In this document: positions 26,077-34,174 of the stretch, one piece after another
Layout of the letters: each line of letters starts with the position of its first letter
How positions within the stretch are numbered: the first letter of the stretch is position 1
Source: Acidobacteriota bacterium
Lineage (GTDB): Bacteria > Pseudomonadota > Alphaproteobacteria > Caulobacterales > Hyphomonadaceae
Reading direction: 5' to 3'
NCBI GenBank assembly: GCA_016712445.1
Contig: JADJRB010000001.1
Location: forward strand, 682,001 to 746,000
DNA: 64,000 nt
The notes under the pieces: model-generated
What the model was told of the DNA's origin: nothing
What the model saw: only the letters and a program-made list of their open reading frames with translations
The model's database searches: none
Translations under genes and position numbers: made by a program

Positions 26077-27423
26077 TCAGCCCGCCTTCGACGCCATCCG
26101 CGACGCTGTGGCGCGCCCTTCGCGCAGCAGCTTCAGAGCAGTCTCGAGCTGGAAGTCCTCGCCCTCGTAGCCCTCAGGCGGCTGCACATCCGGCATGCGC
26201 AGCTCCTCGCGGTGCTCACCGGACTCGTTCTCGAGCGCGTGCGGCAGGTCCGCCTCTGACCAGCGCTGGATCTTGGCCAGCTCTTCCTCGGTCAGGCGCA
26301 CCTGGGTCACCATCAGGTCAGGCTCGATTCCCAGCGCCTGGATCGACCGGCCCGCCGGCGTGTAATAGCGCGCCGTCGTCAGCCGGATGGCACCCCGGTC
26401 GGCCCCCAGCGGGATGACCGACTGGACAGACCCCTTGCCGAAACTGGTGGTGCCGACCACCATCGCCCGCTCGCGGTCCTGCAGCGCACCGGCGACGATC
26501 TCGGAAGCCGAGGCAGAGCCGCCATTGATCAGCACGATCACCGGCACGCCCTTGAAAGTCTCGCCCTTGGTGGCATTGCGGCGTTCGACGTCGATCGGTC
26601 GGCGCCCCTGCGTCGAGACGACTTCGCCGCCCGACAGGAAATGGTCGGAAACCTTCACGGCTTCATCCAGCAGGCCGCCACCATTGTTGCGCAGGTCCAG
26701 CACGATGCCTTTCGGCGTACCGCCGCGGCCGATGCCGTCCAGCGCTTCCTCGAGCAGCAATGTGGTGCGCTCGTTGAAGGTCGCGATGCGGATATAGCCG
26801 ATATTGCCGGGCTCCACCTTCCAGGTCACGGACTTCTGCTGGATCACCTCGCGCACGAGTTTCACCTCGAACGGATCGACCCCTTCCCGAAGGATCGTGA
26901 TCTCGATTTCCGTGCCGCGCTCGCCGCGCATTTCCTTGACGGCGTCGTTCAGGGTCTGGCCGATGATCGGCTTGCCATTGATTGCGGTGATGAAATCACC
27001 CGGCATGATGCCGGCTTCAGCCGCCGGTGTGCCGTCCATCGGCGAGATGACTTTGACGAACCCGTCTTCCATGGTCACTTCGATGCCGAGCCCGCCATAC
27101 TCGCCCGAGGTCTGCACCTGCAGCGACTGGAAATCCTCCGGGTCCAGATATCCCGAATGCGGGTCGAGCGACATCAGCATGCCATTGATGGCGGCCGACA
27201 TTGCTTCCTGTTCATTGATCGGCACGACATAGTCGCGCTGGGCCCGGGCAAAGATTTCAGCGAACAGCTCGATCTGCTGGTAGGTCGCCGTGCGCGGGTC
27301 TTCCGGGGGCGCCTCTTCCTGTTGTGGCCAGGCCATTGCTGCAAAACCGACTGCGGCGGCTCCGAGGACACCGCCCAGGGCGGTTCCGGTCAGCAATGAA
27401 CGCATGTTCCACTCCATAATCAT
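26077..27423 (-). CDS. ctpA: S41 family C-terminal processing peptidase
   Basis: A periplasmic serine protease of about 448 residues. A signal peptide or anchor (RSLLTGTALGGVLGAAAVGFAAMA) is followed by an N-terminal helical part, a PDZ domain (YGGLGIEV ... IMPGDFITAINGKP) and the S41 core with LDLRNNGGGLL, the catalytic Ser in INGGSASASEIVAGAL and Lys in TTSFGKGSVQ. Start 27423 has AGAGGG 8 nt upstream; an ATG at 27405 with GGAG is an equally good alternative. It follows the envC gene by 13 nt and probably shares its transcript. Confidence 0.95.
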   Translation of the reverse strand: MIMEWNMRSLLTGTALGGVLGAAAVGFAAMAWPQQEEAPPEDPRTATYQQIELFAEIFARAQRDYVVPINEQEAMSAAINGMLMSLDPHSGYLDPEDFQSLQVQTSGEYGGLGIEVTMEDGFVKVISPMDGTPAAEAGIMPGDFITAINGKPIIGQTLNDAVKEMRGERGTEIEITILREGVDPFEVKLVREVIQQKSVTWKVEPGNIGYIRIATFNERTTLLLEEALDGIGRGGTPKGIVLDLRNNGGGLLDEAVKVSDHFLSGGEVVSTQGRRPIDVERRNATKGETFKGVPVIVLINGGSASASEIVAGALQDRERAMVVGTTSFGKGSVQSVIPLGADRGAIRLTTARYYTPAGRSIQALGIEPDLMVTQVRLTEEELAKIQRWSEADLPHALENESGEHREELRMPDVQPPEGYEGEDFQLETALKLLREGRATASRMASKAG

Positions 27424-27436
27424 CTGGGCGACCCTC

Positions 27437-28663
27437 TTACTTGTCGCGAGACATCCACTCTGCCGGATCAAGCACCCTGTCGCCAAGCCTTAATTCCACT
27501 GTCAGTTCGGGCTCGGGATCGTCCCGGTCGGGCATCCGGCCGACGGGCTCCCCGGCGCTGACAGTCTGGCCAACGGATACATAAATCCGGCTCATGCCTG
27601 ACAGGATAACAGTATATCCGTCGCTTGTGCGCAAAATCAGCATCTCGCCGTAGCTCCGGAATGGCTTGGCGAATTCCACCACGCCGCCGACCGGGGCAAT
27701 GACCTGTGCTTCGGCCCGGGTCTGGAACACCACGAACTCGGTCTTGCCGCCGCCGGGCATCGGGTCGCCGAACCGGCGCAGCAGCGTGCCAGCCGCGGGC
27801 TGCTGCAGCCCGCCGAGGGCCGACTTGCCGAGCGCCTTTGTGGTCACCTTCGGCGCCGGCTCGATCGTGGTCTTCGTCTTCGCGGTGCCGGTCTTGGCCG
27901 GCTTCAGCGCCGCCAGCTGCAGCTGGCTCGCCGGCTTGGCGCGCGGCGCGTCGGGAGCGTTCGATTCCAGCGCCGCCAGCAATTCGCGCAGCGTACCGGC
28001 CTCCCGGCCAAGCTTGTCCGCCCGGCTGCGCAGGCCGTCGAGATCGCCGGCAATGCCCTCGAACGCCGCCCGTTTCGAGGCGGCCAGCCGTTCGATTTCT
28101 TCCTTCTTCAACGCAATTGTCGCCTCGGCCGCGCCGAGCCGGGCCTGCTCAGCGCGGATGCCAGCTTCCAGCGAATTGAGCTCGTCGATCTCCTTCGAGA
28201 TGCCTTCGGCGCGCGCCGACAGTTTCGGATAGGTCGCCTGCATCAGGATGGCGCGGCGGATTGCGGTGCCCGAGTTGCCGGGCGTCACCACCAGCGCCGG
28301 CGGCTTGCGGCGGTTGGCGGTCGCCAGCGCCGCCAGCAGGTCTTCCAGCGCCGTCTCGCTGCGAAGCAGTTCGGCCCGCGCTTCTTCGCGGCGCACCTGC
28401 AGCTCGCCCAGCGATGTCTCGGCCCGGCTTGCCTGCTCTTCCCGCCGTTGCGCTTCCATAGCGGCTGACAGCAATTCGCTGTCGAGTTCGTGGATGTCGG
28501 TGACCGTCGTCTCGCCTTCCTGTTCGAGGCGTTTCAGCTCGGCAATCGCCGCCTGCCGTTCGGCTTCCAGCGCCTCAAGGTCGGCGCGCGTGAACGTGTC
28601 CGGCGCCGCTGCAATCAGCGGCACGAGGAACAGGCAGGCGAGGAAAGGAGCAAGGCGGCGCAT
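27437..28663 (-). CDS. murein hydrolase activator EnvC-like, degenerate LytM
   Basis: A 408-residue periplasmic protein. It has a signal peptide (ending about LIAAA), a long coiled coil (about 25-240, rich in Glu, Arg and Ala heptads) and a C-terminal LytM/M23 domain. The LytM metal ligands are missing: no HxxxD is found near VVFQTRAEAQVIAP, and the usual HxH reads LTVELR. It is therefore most likely an amidase activator rather than a peptidase, acting in septal peptidoglycan splitting. It is followed closely by ctpA. Confidence 0.9.
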   Translation of the reverse strand: MRRLAPFLACLFLVPLIAAAPDTFTRADLEALEAERQAAIAELKRLEQEGETTVTDIHELDSELLSAAMEAQRREEQASRAETSLGELQVRREEARAELLRSETALEDLLAALATANRRKPPALVVTPGNSGTAIRRAILMQATYPKLSARAEGISKEIDELNSLEAGIRAEQARLGAAEATIALKKEEIERLAASKRAAFEGIAGDLDGLRSRADKLGREAGTLRELLAALESNAPDAPRAKPASQLQLAALKPAKTGTAKTKTTIEPAPKVTTKALGKSALGGLQQPAAGTLLRRFGDPMPGGGKTEFVVFQTRAEAQVIAPVGGVVEFAKPFRSYGEMLILRTSDGYTVILSGMSRIYVSVGQTVSAGEPVGRMPDRDDPEPELTVELRLGDRVLDPAEWMSRDK

Positions 28664-28698
28664 CCGGCGAACCCTGCCTCACAGGCGTCACTTTGACG

Positions 28699-29265
28699 TT
28701 AATCGCCGGCGCCGTCATGCAGCGTCTTGCTCAGGGCGGCCAGCTCATCCCCGATCAGCGCCGGCACATAACCGAACGCTTTCGGATCGAAGGCCGGCGC
28801 GTCGCGCACAAGATGCGACACCAGCCGCACCACCACGCGCGCATCGCGCCGGAAACTGTCAGGCACCTCCACGGCCAGGGCATGCACGGCCGCGTTGCGG
28901 ACATCGACGATCCGGTCAACCGCGCGCTCCTGGCTGCCGGTCAGATCCACCCGTTCCGGCGGATTGAGATAGGCGTCCGAAGTGGCACGCCGCAGCAGCA
29001 GCGAGCCCGGCGCAATCCGCTCCGGCTGCGACGGATTCTGCACGGCCTCCAGCGACGCGGTGTCATAGCCCGAGAGCGCCGCCACCAGCGCGGCCTGCAA
29101 CGCCGTTACCAGTCCCAGCGCGACCCAGCCCTGCCGCGCAGGGTCCTTGTCCATCTCCAGCGCTTCACGCCGCGCCAGCCTCAACGCCTCCAGCGTGGCC
29201 CACAGCGCGCGCCGCACCCGCTCGGCCCGGTGCGGCGACAAGGGCAGCGCATACCGGTCATTCAT
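28699..29265 (-). CDS. hypothetical protein with HEPN-like RN-x3-H motif
   Basis: A 188-residue, largely helical protein of no family I recognise with certainty. It contains R123-N124-A-A-V-H128 in IVDVRNAAVHAL, which fits the Rx4-6H motif of HEPN RNase-like domains, including the polar residue after Arg. A preceding hydrophobic helix (about 46-64, WVALGLVTALQAALVAAL) fits the helical bundle. Start 29265 overlaps the stop of the acetyltransferase gene (ATGA). It could instead be an unrelated helical protein; the HEPN reading is inference from one motif and context. Confidence 0.6.
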   Translation of the reverse strand: MNDRYALPLSPHRAERVRRALWATLEALRLARREALEMDKDPARQGWVALGLVTALQAALVAALSGYDTASLEAVQNPSQPERIAPGSLLLRRATSDAYLNPPERVDLTGSQERAVDRIVDVRNAAVHALAVEVPDSFRRDARVVVRLVSHLVRDAPAFDPKAFGYVPALIGDELAALSKTLHDGAGD

Positions 29266-29810
29266 GCCGCGGCGCCGGCCCGCCGCGCCCGCCACGCATC
29301 GGCAGTCTGTCCGTACACGTCCCATTCGATGCCGGCCATCGGCGGCGGTGCGATGGCCTTGCGCAGGTAGGTCGAGCCAAGCCTTTCCGCCAGCCTGATC
29401 GACGGCAGGTTCTTCGCGTCGATACAATGGATGATCTCGCTCCAGCCGAGAATGTCGACCGCATAGTCCATCGCGGCGCTCGCGCCTTCAGCAGCGTAGC
29501 CCCTGCCCTGCGCCGACGCGAGCAGGCCCCAGCCGACTTCCGTGCCCGGCCAGCCCGCCGGCTGCCATGGCCCGAGCCTCCCGATCCACTGCCCGCTCGC
29601 CTTCTCGATCACCGAGAACATCGAGAAGCCGCGGATCGTCCAGGCACCGCTCATCGTGCACAGCGTCCGCCAGACCGCCTCGGGCGGCTGCACGCCGCCA
29701 ATGAACCGGGCGCTTTCCTCATCCGCCATCAGCGCGCAAAAGCCGCCATAATCCTCCGCCAACGGAGGACGCAGGACCAGCCGTTCAGTCTCGATCACGA
29801 TGCCTTTCAA
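29262..29810 (-). CDS. GNAT family N-acetyltransferase (RimJ/RimL type)
   Basis: A 182-residue acetyltransferase. IVIETERLVLRPPLAEDYGGFCALMAD is the usual RimJ/RimL opening, followed by GRLGPWQPAGWPGTEVGWGLL and the acetyl-CoA loop AQGRGYAAEGASAAMDYA, then IHCIDAKNLPSIRLAERLG. The conserved protein begins at about 29810, where a TTG follows GAGGGGAG; ATGs at 29861 and 29900 have no ribosome binding site and overlap a hairpin, so the TTG start is preferred. It is coupled to the downstream HEPN-like gene. Confidence 0.82.
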   Translation of the reverse strand: MKGIVIETERLVLRPPLAEDYGGFCALMADEESARFIGGVQPPEAVWRTLCTMSGAWTIRGFSMFSVIEKASGQWIGRLGPWQPAGWPGTEVGWGLLASAQGRGYAAEGASAAMDYAVDILGWSEIIHCIDAKNLPSIRLAERLGSTYLRKAIAPPPMAGIEWDVYGQTADAWRARRAGAAA

Positions 29811-29846
29811 GTCCGCTCCCCTCGACCCGCCTGCCCGAAACGCATG

Positions 29847-29878
29847 CGACCCTCCTGCCATTTGAGGCGGGAGGGTCG
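29847..29878 (-). terminator. hairpin after mdh, possible terminator
   Basis: A 13-bp stem with one G-T mismatch (CGACCCTCCTGCC / GGCGGGAGGGTCG, 6-nt loop) lies 45 nt beyond the mdh stop. On the minus strand it is followed by CATGCGTTTCG, with only three T residues, so it is an imperfect intrinsic terminator. Confidence 0.5.
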
Positions 29879-29922
29879 GCGAGGCGCCGGATTTCGTCAA
29901 TCCGGAAAGCGTGCGTCGCGGC

Positions 29923-30885
29923 CTAGGCCAGCGAAGCGTCGATGCCCTTGCAGGCCTCGATCAGGCCCTGCACCGAAGCGACGGACTTGTCGAACATCGC
30001 CTTCTCGTCGGCGTTCAGGTCGAACTCGACAATCTTCTCGGCGCCTTTCGCGCCGATCAGCGTCGGCACGCCGACATACATGTCCTTCACGCCGAATTCG
30101 CCGCGGCAGAACGCAGCCACCGGCAACACGCGCTTCTGGTCGTTGAGGTAGGACTTCGCCATCGCGATGGCGCTCTCGGCCGGCGCGTAATAGGCCGAGC
30201 CGGTCTTCAGGAGGTTGACGATCTCGCCGCCGCCCTTGCGCGTACGGTCCACGATCGCGTCCAGTTCGGCCTGCGTCATCCAGCCCTGCTTCACCAGTTC
30301 CGGCAGCGGCAGGCCGCCGACCGTCGAGTGGCGCACCATCGGCACCATGTCGTCGCCGTGGCCGGCCAGCGTCCAGGCGTGGATGTCAGCCACCGACACG
30401 CCGGTCTTCTCGGACAGGAAATAGGCGAAGCGCGAGCTATCCAGCACGCCGGCCATGCCGACCACTTTCTCGGGCTTCAGGCCGGAGAACTGCTGCAGCG
30501 CCCAGACCATCGCGTCGAGCGGGTTGGTGATGCAGATGACGAAGGCGTCCGGCGCATGCGCCTTGATGCCTTCGCCCACCGCTTTCATGACCTTCAGGTT
30601 GATGCCCAGCAGGTCGTCGCGGCTCATGCCCGGCTTGCGCGGCACACCGGCCGTCACGATGCAGACGTCCGCGCCCGCAATGCCCGCATAGTCATTGACG
30701 CCCTTCAGGCCGACCGAAGCGCCATACACCGGCGTCGATTCCGCGATGTCGAGACCCTTGCCCTGCGGCAGGCCCTCGGCAATGTCGAACAGGATCACGT
30801 CGCCAAGCTCTTCGCGTGCGGCGACGTGGGCGAGCGTGCCGCCGATCATGCCGGAACCAATCAGGGCAATCTTGTTGCGGGCCAT
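29923..30885 (-). CDS. mdh: malate dehydrogenase
   Basis: A 320-residue NAD-dependent malate dehydrogenase of the LDH-like type found in alphaproteobacteria. It has KIALIGSGMIGGTLAHV at the N terminus, GVPRKPGMSRDDLL, CITNPLDAM, the catalytic Asp/His region SRFAYFLSEKTGVSV and LAGHGDDMVPM. It interconverts malate and oxaloacetate in the citric acid cycle. In many relatives mdh precedes sucCD; here a GNAT gene follows instead. The BI-1 terminator lies upstream. Confidence 0.97.
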   Translation of the reverse strand: MARNKIALIGSGMIGGTLAHVAAREELGDVILFDIAEGLPQGKGLDIAESTPVYGASVGLKGVNDYAGIAGADVCIVTAGVPRKPGMSRDDLLGINLKVMKAVGEGIKAHAPDAFVICITNPLDAMVWALQQFSGLKPEKVVGMAGVLDSSRFAYFLSEKTGVSVADIHAWTLAGHGDDMVPMVRHSTVGGLPLPELVKQGWMTQAELDAIVDRTRKGGGEIVNLLKTGSAYYAPAESAIAMAKSYLNDQKRVLPVAAFCRGEFGVKDMYVGVPTLIGAKGAEKIVEFDLNADEKAMFDKSVASVQGLIEACKGIDASLA

Positions 30886-30966
30886 CGTGTTTCTCCTCGG
30901 AAAATGGGGCCAGGGAATATGCTGGCCGGACCCCTAGCCGAGGCGGGGGCGCGGTGCAATGCGGCC

Positions 30967-31003
30967 CAAAGACAAACGCCCCGCAAGGCTGGCTTGCGGG
31001 GCG
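30967..31003 (-). terminator. rho-independent terminator after the BI-1 gene
   Basis: A perfect 11-bp stem (CGCCCCGCAAG / CTTGCGGGGCG, 5-nt loop) lies 25 nt past the BI-1 stop and is followed on the minus strand by TTTGTCTTTG. Confidence 0.8.
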
Positions 31004-31027
31004 TCCGTCAGGAATATCCGGTCCGGA

Positions 31028-31801
31028 TCAGTCGCGCGACAGCAGCGACATCAGCATCGTGAAGATGTTGTAGAACAGGATGAAGAAGTTCAGCGCGCCC
31101 CAGTTGGTCATCACGGCCAGCGAGCGGGCATCGCCCTCATGCACGAAATAGCTCTGCTTGAGGTTCTGCGTATCGACCGCCACCAGGATGCCCGACACGG
31201 CCAGCACGCCCACCTGGATGATGATTTCCATCATGCCCGAGGGCGGGAACAGCAGGCTGATCAGGCTGATGCCGATCAGGCCGAACAGCGCGAAGGTCAG
31301 GAACACGCCGATCGGCTGAAGGTTGGCCTTCGTCGTATAGCCGTAGAGGCTGAGCGCGCCGAACGAGGCGGCCGTCAGGAAGAAGGCTTTCGCGATGGTC
31401 AGGAAGGTCGGTGTCAGAACCGCGCCGGAGCGCAGCGCCCCGCCCGAGCCGGCCGTTGCCATCATCACCCAGATCGAGAGACAGACGCCGAGCATGACGA
31501 CGATCGCCCAATAAAGGATGCCGGTCGCCAGCGGCGACGGGTTCTTCATCAGGAAAGCCGAGCCGAGGATCAGCACCAGCGGCCCGAACTGGAACAGATA
31601 AAACAGCGGCGAACCCAGCAGCAGCTGGGTCAGGCCCGGAAACACGCCCGAACCCACCACAAAGGCAATACCGCCCGACAGGGCGATGCCGAGCGCCAGC
31701 TTCTGGTAAACCCCCAGCATGAAGGCCCGCAGACCCACATTGACCGAGGTATCGGCGGCGCGCGCGTCAATTCCGCCAAAAGTCCGGTTGAAGTCATTCA
31801 T
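31028..31801 (-). CDS. Bax inhibitor-1/YccA family membrane protein
   Basis: A 257-residue integral membrane protein of the BI-1 family with seven predicted helices. The opening LRAFMLGVYQKLALGIALSG, the TKANLQPIGVFLTFALFGLIG segment, the conserved ILVAVDTQNLKQSY with its Asp, and the C-terminal ALNFFILFYNIFTMLMSLLSRD match bacterial YbhL/YccA proteins. These form pH-sensitive calcium leak channels or modulate the FtsH protease. It is monocistronic with its own terminator. Confidence 0.94.
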   Translation of the reverse strand: MNDFNRTFGGIDARAADTSVNVGLRAFMLGVYQKLALGIALSGGIAFVVGSGVFPGLTQLLLGSPLFYLFQFGPLVLILGSAFLMKNPSPLATGILYWAIVVMLGVCLSIWVMMATAGSGGALRSGAVLTPTFLTIAKAFFLTAASFGALSLYGYTTKANLQPIGVFLTFALFGLIGISLISLLFPPSGMMEIIIQVGVLAVSGILVAVDTQNLKQSYFVHEGDARSLAVMTNWGALNFFILFYNIFTMLMSLLSRD

Positions 31802-31853
31802 CGGTTGTTGAACCCTTTCTCAAATCGAAGGCGCCGTCAGACGCCGCTTGCGC

Positions 31854-31884
31854 AATATATGGGGGCCTTCGCGCCGCGCTGCAA
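31854..31884 (-). promoter_or_regulatory. possible promoter for the BI-1 gene
   Basis: On the minus strand TTGCAG (31884-31879) and TATATT (31859-31854) lie about 19 nt apart, 53 nt upstream of the BI-1 start. The match to the sigma-70 consensus is partial and the spacer is slightly long. The wider 31802-32169 gap holds no gene. Besides the promoters it contains a 16-nt palindrome at 31891-31906 and an AT-rich patch with repeats at 31991-32029. Confidence 0.3.
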
Positions 31885-31990
31885 CAGAATCCGGAAGCTC
31901 TTCCGGCCTGCATATTCATCCCAGGGTTTGCAAGCTGTTGGCTTGCCTTCGCGGCAGGGGCGAACTGTCCTTGAGCATTCCTTCAAGCTC

Positions 31991-32029
31991 AAAGTATTCG
32001 CGATTGCGCGGAAAGTATTGATTTCAATA
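31991..32029. repeat. AAAGTATT direct repeat and AT-rich palindrome
   Basis: AAAGTATT occurs at 31991-31998 and 32012-32019, 21 nt apart centre to centre, that is two helical turns. The second copy runs into the palindrome TATTGA-TT-TCAATA (32016-32029). The patch lies 48 nt upstream of the promoter-like hexamers for the DUF2853 gene and is AT-rich compared with its surroundings, so it may be a regulator site. Confidence 0.4.
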
Positions 32030-32076
32030 TTCGTCCAGTCTCCAGAGCGCCAATTCCAATGAACAGCGCGCCGCCG

Positions 32077-32104
32077 TTGACTCGCCTCTGACGGGACTTA
32101 CACT
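32077..32104 (+). promoter_or_regulatory. probable sigma-70 promoter for the DUF2853 gene
   Basis: TTGACT (32077-32082) and TACACT (32099-32104) are separated by 16 nt and lie 66 nt upstream of the start codon; the hexamers match the consensus in 5 of 6 and 4 of 6 positions. Confidence 0.5.
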
Positions 32105-32169
32105 CTCATTCAACTGTGAAATTCACCGTTCGCAGGACTACAGAAGCCACGACTTAAAAGGGGAAGCAC

Positions 32170-32502
32170 ATGGCGGATGCTTCGGCTTATGCCGACAATA
32201 TCAAAAAGTACGCAAAGGACTACAACAAGGCTGCCGCCGAAAAGATCGTAGGGCATTTGGGGATTGCCCTTCGCAACAAGGACAGCGCGGTCGTCGCGTG
32301 CAGCGATGACGGCGAACTGGACCGGATCCGGGACCGCTGGTGCCGGACCAAGCTGGCCCTCGCCCACCAGCAGGGAGAGCTGGACGCCGGCATCAAGGCC
32401 GTCTGCGACAAGATGAAGGCCGAAGGTGGCCAGAAGTCCCGTGTGACGTTCTACTACCTGCTGGCCGAACATTTCGGCCGGCTGGAACATCTCGCCGGCT
32501 GA
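32170..32502 (+). CDS. DUF2853 family protein
   Basis: A 110-residue cytosolic protein. The start ASAYADNIKKYAKDYNKAAAEKIVGHLGIAL, the central SDDGELDRIRDRWCRTKLAL and the end RVTFYYLLAEHFGRLEHL match the DUF2853 family, known from structural genomics but without an assigned function. GGGGAAGC precedes the ATG. It is a single-gene unit with its own promoter-like hexamers and a strong terminator. Confidence 0.85.
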   Translation: MADASAYADNIKKYAKDYNKAAAEKIVGHLGIALRNKDSAVVACSDDGELDRIRDRWCRTKLALAHQQGELDAGIKAVCDKMKAEGGQKSRVTFYYLLAEHFGRLEHLAG

Positions 32503-32532
32503 CCCGCCGGCCCGGCCTGAAAGCCAGACCAG

Positions 32533-32562
32533 ACCCGGCCCCGTGTGGCCGGGTTTTCTTTT
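32533..32562 (+). terminator. rho-independent terminator after the DUF2853 gene
   Basis: An 8-bp stem ACCCGGCC / GGCCGGGT with a 6-nt loop is followed by TTTCTTTT. Confidence 0.85.
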
Positions 32563-32589
32563 GCCCGGCTGCGTGGTCAAACCGCTCGC

Positions 32590-33165
32590 ATGATGCGCCT
32601 GTTCGCCGCCCTGCCCGTCCCGCCGGACATCTGCGCACCCTTGCGCGCCCTGCAGCGCGACCTGCCCGGCGCCCGCTGGCGGCCGGAGGCGAACTTCCAC
32701 GTCACGCTCTGCTTCTACGGCGACCTCAGCTTCAACCAGGCCCGCGACCTCGACGACCTGCTCGGCGCCGTCGAGGCGCCCGCCTTCGAGATCAGCCTGG
32801 AAGGCGCCGGCTGGTTCGGCCGCCGCGAGCCCACCGCCGTCTGGGCCCGCGTACGCGAAACCGACGAGCTCAGCGGCCTTGCCGCCGCCTGCGCGCGCGC
32901 CGCCCGCCGCCTCGGCCTGCGCCTGGAGCGCCAGCCGTTCACGCCGCACGTCACCCTCGCCTATTGCCAGGCGACCCCGCTCGAGGACGCCCGCCGCTGG
33001 ACCGAACGCCACCACGCCTTCCGCGCCGGCCCCTGGCTCGCCGGCAGTTTCCATCTCTATTCCAGCCAGCCCGGCAAGACCGGCGTCTCGCGCTATGTAC
33101 CCGAGGCGGACTATCCCCTCTCCGGGCCCTTCTCCGGCCTTACGGCACCTGAAGGAATGTATTGA
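32590..33165 (+). CDS. thpR: RNA 2',3'-cyclic phosphodiesterase (LigT/ThpR)
   Basis: A 191-residue 2H phosphoesterase. Both catalytic HxTx motifs are present: HVTLCF near residue 38 and HVTLAY near residue 121. The start RLFAALPVPPDICAPL is typical. The enzyme opens 2',3'-cyclic phosphates or ligates RNA in vitro; the physiological role is unclear. ATG 32590 or 32593 (MMRLF) is the start; the frame further upstream runs through the terminator. The 3' end overlaps the convergent DUF6445 gene by 26 nt. Confidence 0.92.
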   Translation: MMRLFAALPVPPDICAPLRALQRDLPGARWRPEANFHVTLCFYGDLSFNQARDLDDLLGAVEAPAFEISLEGAGWFGRREPTAVWARVRETDELSGLAAACARAARRLGLRLERQPFTPHVTLAYCQATPLEDARRWTERHHAFRAGPWLAGSFHLYSSQPGKTGVSRYVPEADYPLSGPFSGLTAPEGMY

Positions 33166-33817
33166 TCGTCAACCGGCCCATCCGCGGATCCGGCGACAGG
33201 CTGTGGCCGTCCGGCACCGTGCCCGAATGCAGCGTCCAGCCGCGATAGATCACCAGCCGGTTGAACGCCGCCTCGACCCGGTAGGTCTGCTCGAACAGCG
33301 GCGTGTCGCCGCGCAGGTAGCCCACCTGCGGCGCCGCCCCCCGCTGCGCCTCCGCTTCCATGACCTGCGAATAGTCCTCCAGCCGCGACGCGCTCACTGT
33401 CTCGAAGCCGGTCGCCCGGTGACGGTAGAACGCCGTGCCGCCATGCTCGGGCCCGCACAGGTAGTGCAGCACCGCAAGCGAGCTCGGATCGGTCGAATCG
33501 AAATGCGGCAGGCGCTGCAACACCGACAGCTCGCCCGGCGGCGTCGTCACCACCGAAAAGTTGCACTCCACCAGGTTCGCCCCGCCGGTCACCCCGAAGG
33601 CATTGGCCAGCGCCTGCTGCAGCAGGTCCATCCGCTCGGTCAGGTAGCCCGGTGCCGCCTTGGCCCGCACGCCCGGATAGAACGCGCCGAGCTGCCCGTA
33701 GCGCTCGCCGGCCGCCCGCTCGACCAGCGCCGCCGGGTCCGAACTGAACCCGTCGATCACGACAATCGGCTCGCGCTCGTGCCCGATCCGCCCGATGCTC
33801 ACAGAAGGCGCCGTCAT
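33140..33817 (-). CDS. DUF6445 family, 2OG-Fe(II) oxygenase-like protein
   Basis: A 225-residue protein. It starts with IVVIDGFSSDPAALVERA and contains LQRLPHFDSTDPSSLAVLHYLC, with a His105-x-Asp107 pair, then a distal His197 in YRGWTLHSG and Arg in GRLTINTF. This is the H-x-D...H...R arrangement of Fe(II)/2-oxoglutarate oxygenases, in line with the DUF6445 family seen in alphaproteobacteria. Activity and substrate are unknown. Start 33817 is chosen because the longer frame upstream is antisense-like. It overlaps the thpR 3' end by 26 nt. Confidence 0.78.
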   Translation of the reverse strand: MTAPSVSIGRIGHEREPIVVIDGFSSDPAALVERAAGERYGQLGAFYPGVRAKAAPGYLTERMDLLQQALANAFGVTGGANLVECNFSVVTTPPGELSVLQRLPHFDSTDPSSLAVLHYLCGPEHGGTAFYRHRATGFETVSASRLEDYSQVMEAEAQRGAAPQVGYLRGDTPLFEQTYRVEAAFNRLVIYRGWTLHSGTVPDGHSLSPDPRMGRLTINTFLQVP

Positions 33818-34004
33818 CGACCGGCCCTCCCTCTGCCCAGCCCAACCCGCCAAACCTAAGCCACCCGCCCCCACCCGGGCAATCAGGCCGCTGCGTTCAG
33901 CGGGAATATAGGGAAAAGAGCAATCTTGAAGCCGCCTGACGCCCCGCAGCCCTGAGCGCGATCCATGTGAGCCGAGAAGCGGCGATACGGGATCCAACAA
34001 AAAG

Positions 34005-34088
34005 TGGTGCCTCTGGCCGGACTCGAACCGGCACTCCTTGCGGAAGCGGATTTTGAATCCGCCGCGTCTACCATTCCACCACAGAGGC
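34005..34088 (-). tRNA. tRNA-Leu (CAA)
   Basis: An 84-nt class II tRNA on the minus strand. The 7-bp acceptor stem GCCTCTG / CAGAGGC, anticodon loop TTCAAAA with anticodon CAA, a long variable arm, the T-loop GTTCGAGTC and an encoded CCA end are visible. It reads UUG leucine codons. A run of T residues (ACTTTTT) follows directly and may terminate transcription. Confidence 0.96.
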
Positions 34089-34174
34089 TGCCTGCGTGGG
34101 CAGGTTCCTGCCGCACGCCAGCCCTGCGTGTCAATTGTCTCGACGCTGGCGCCCGGCGCCGTTAGGAACCGGGC

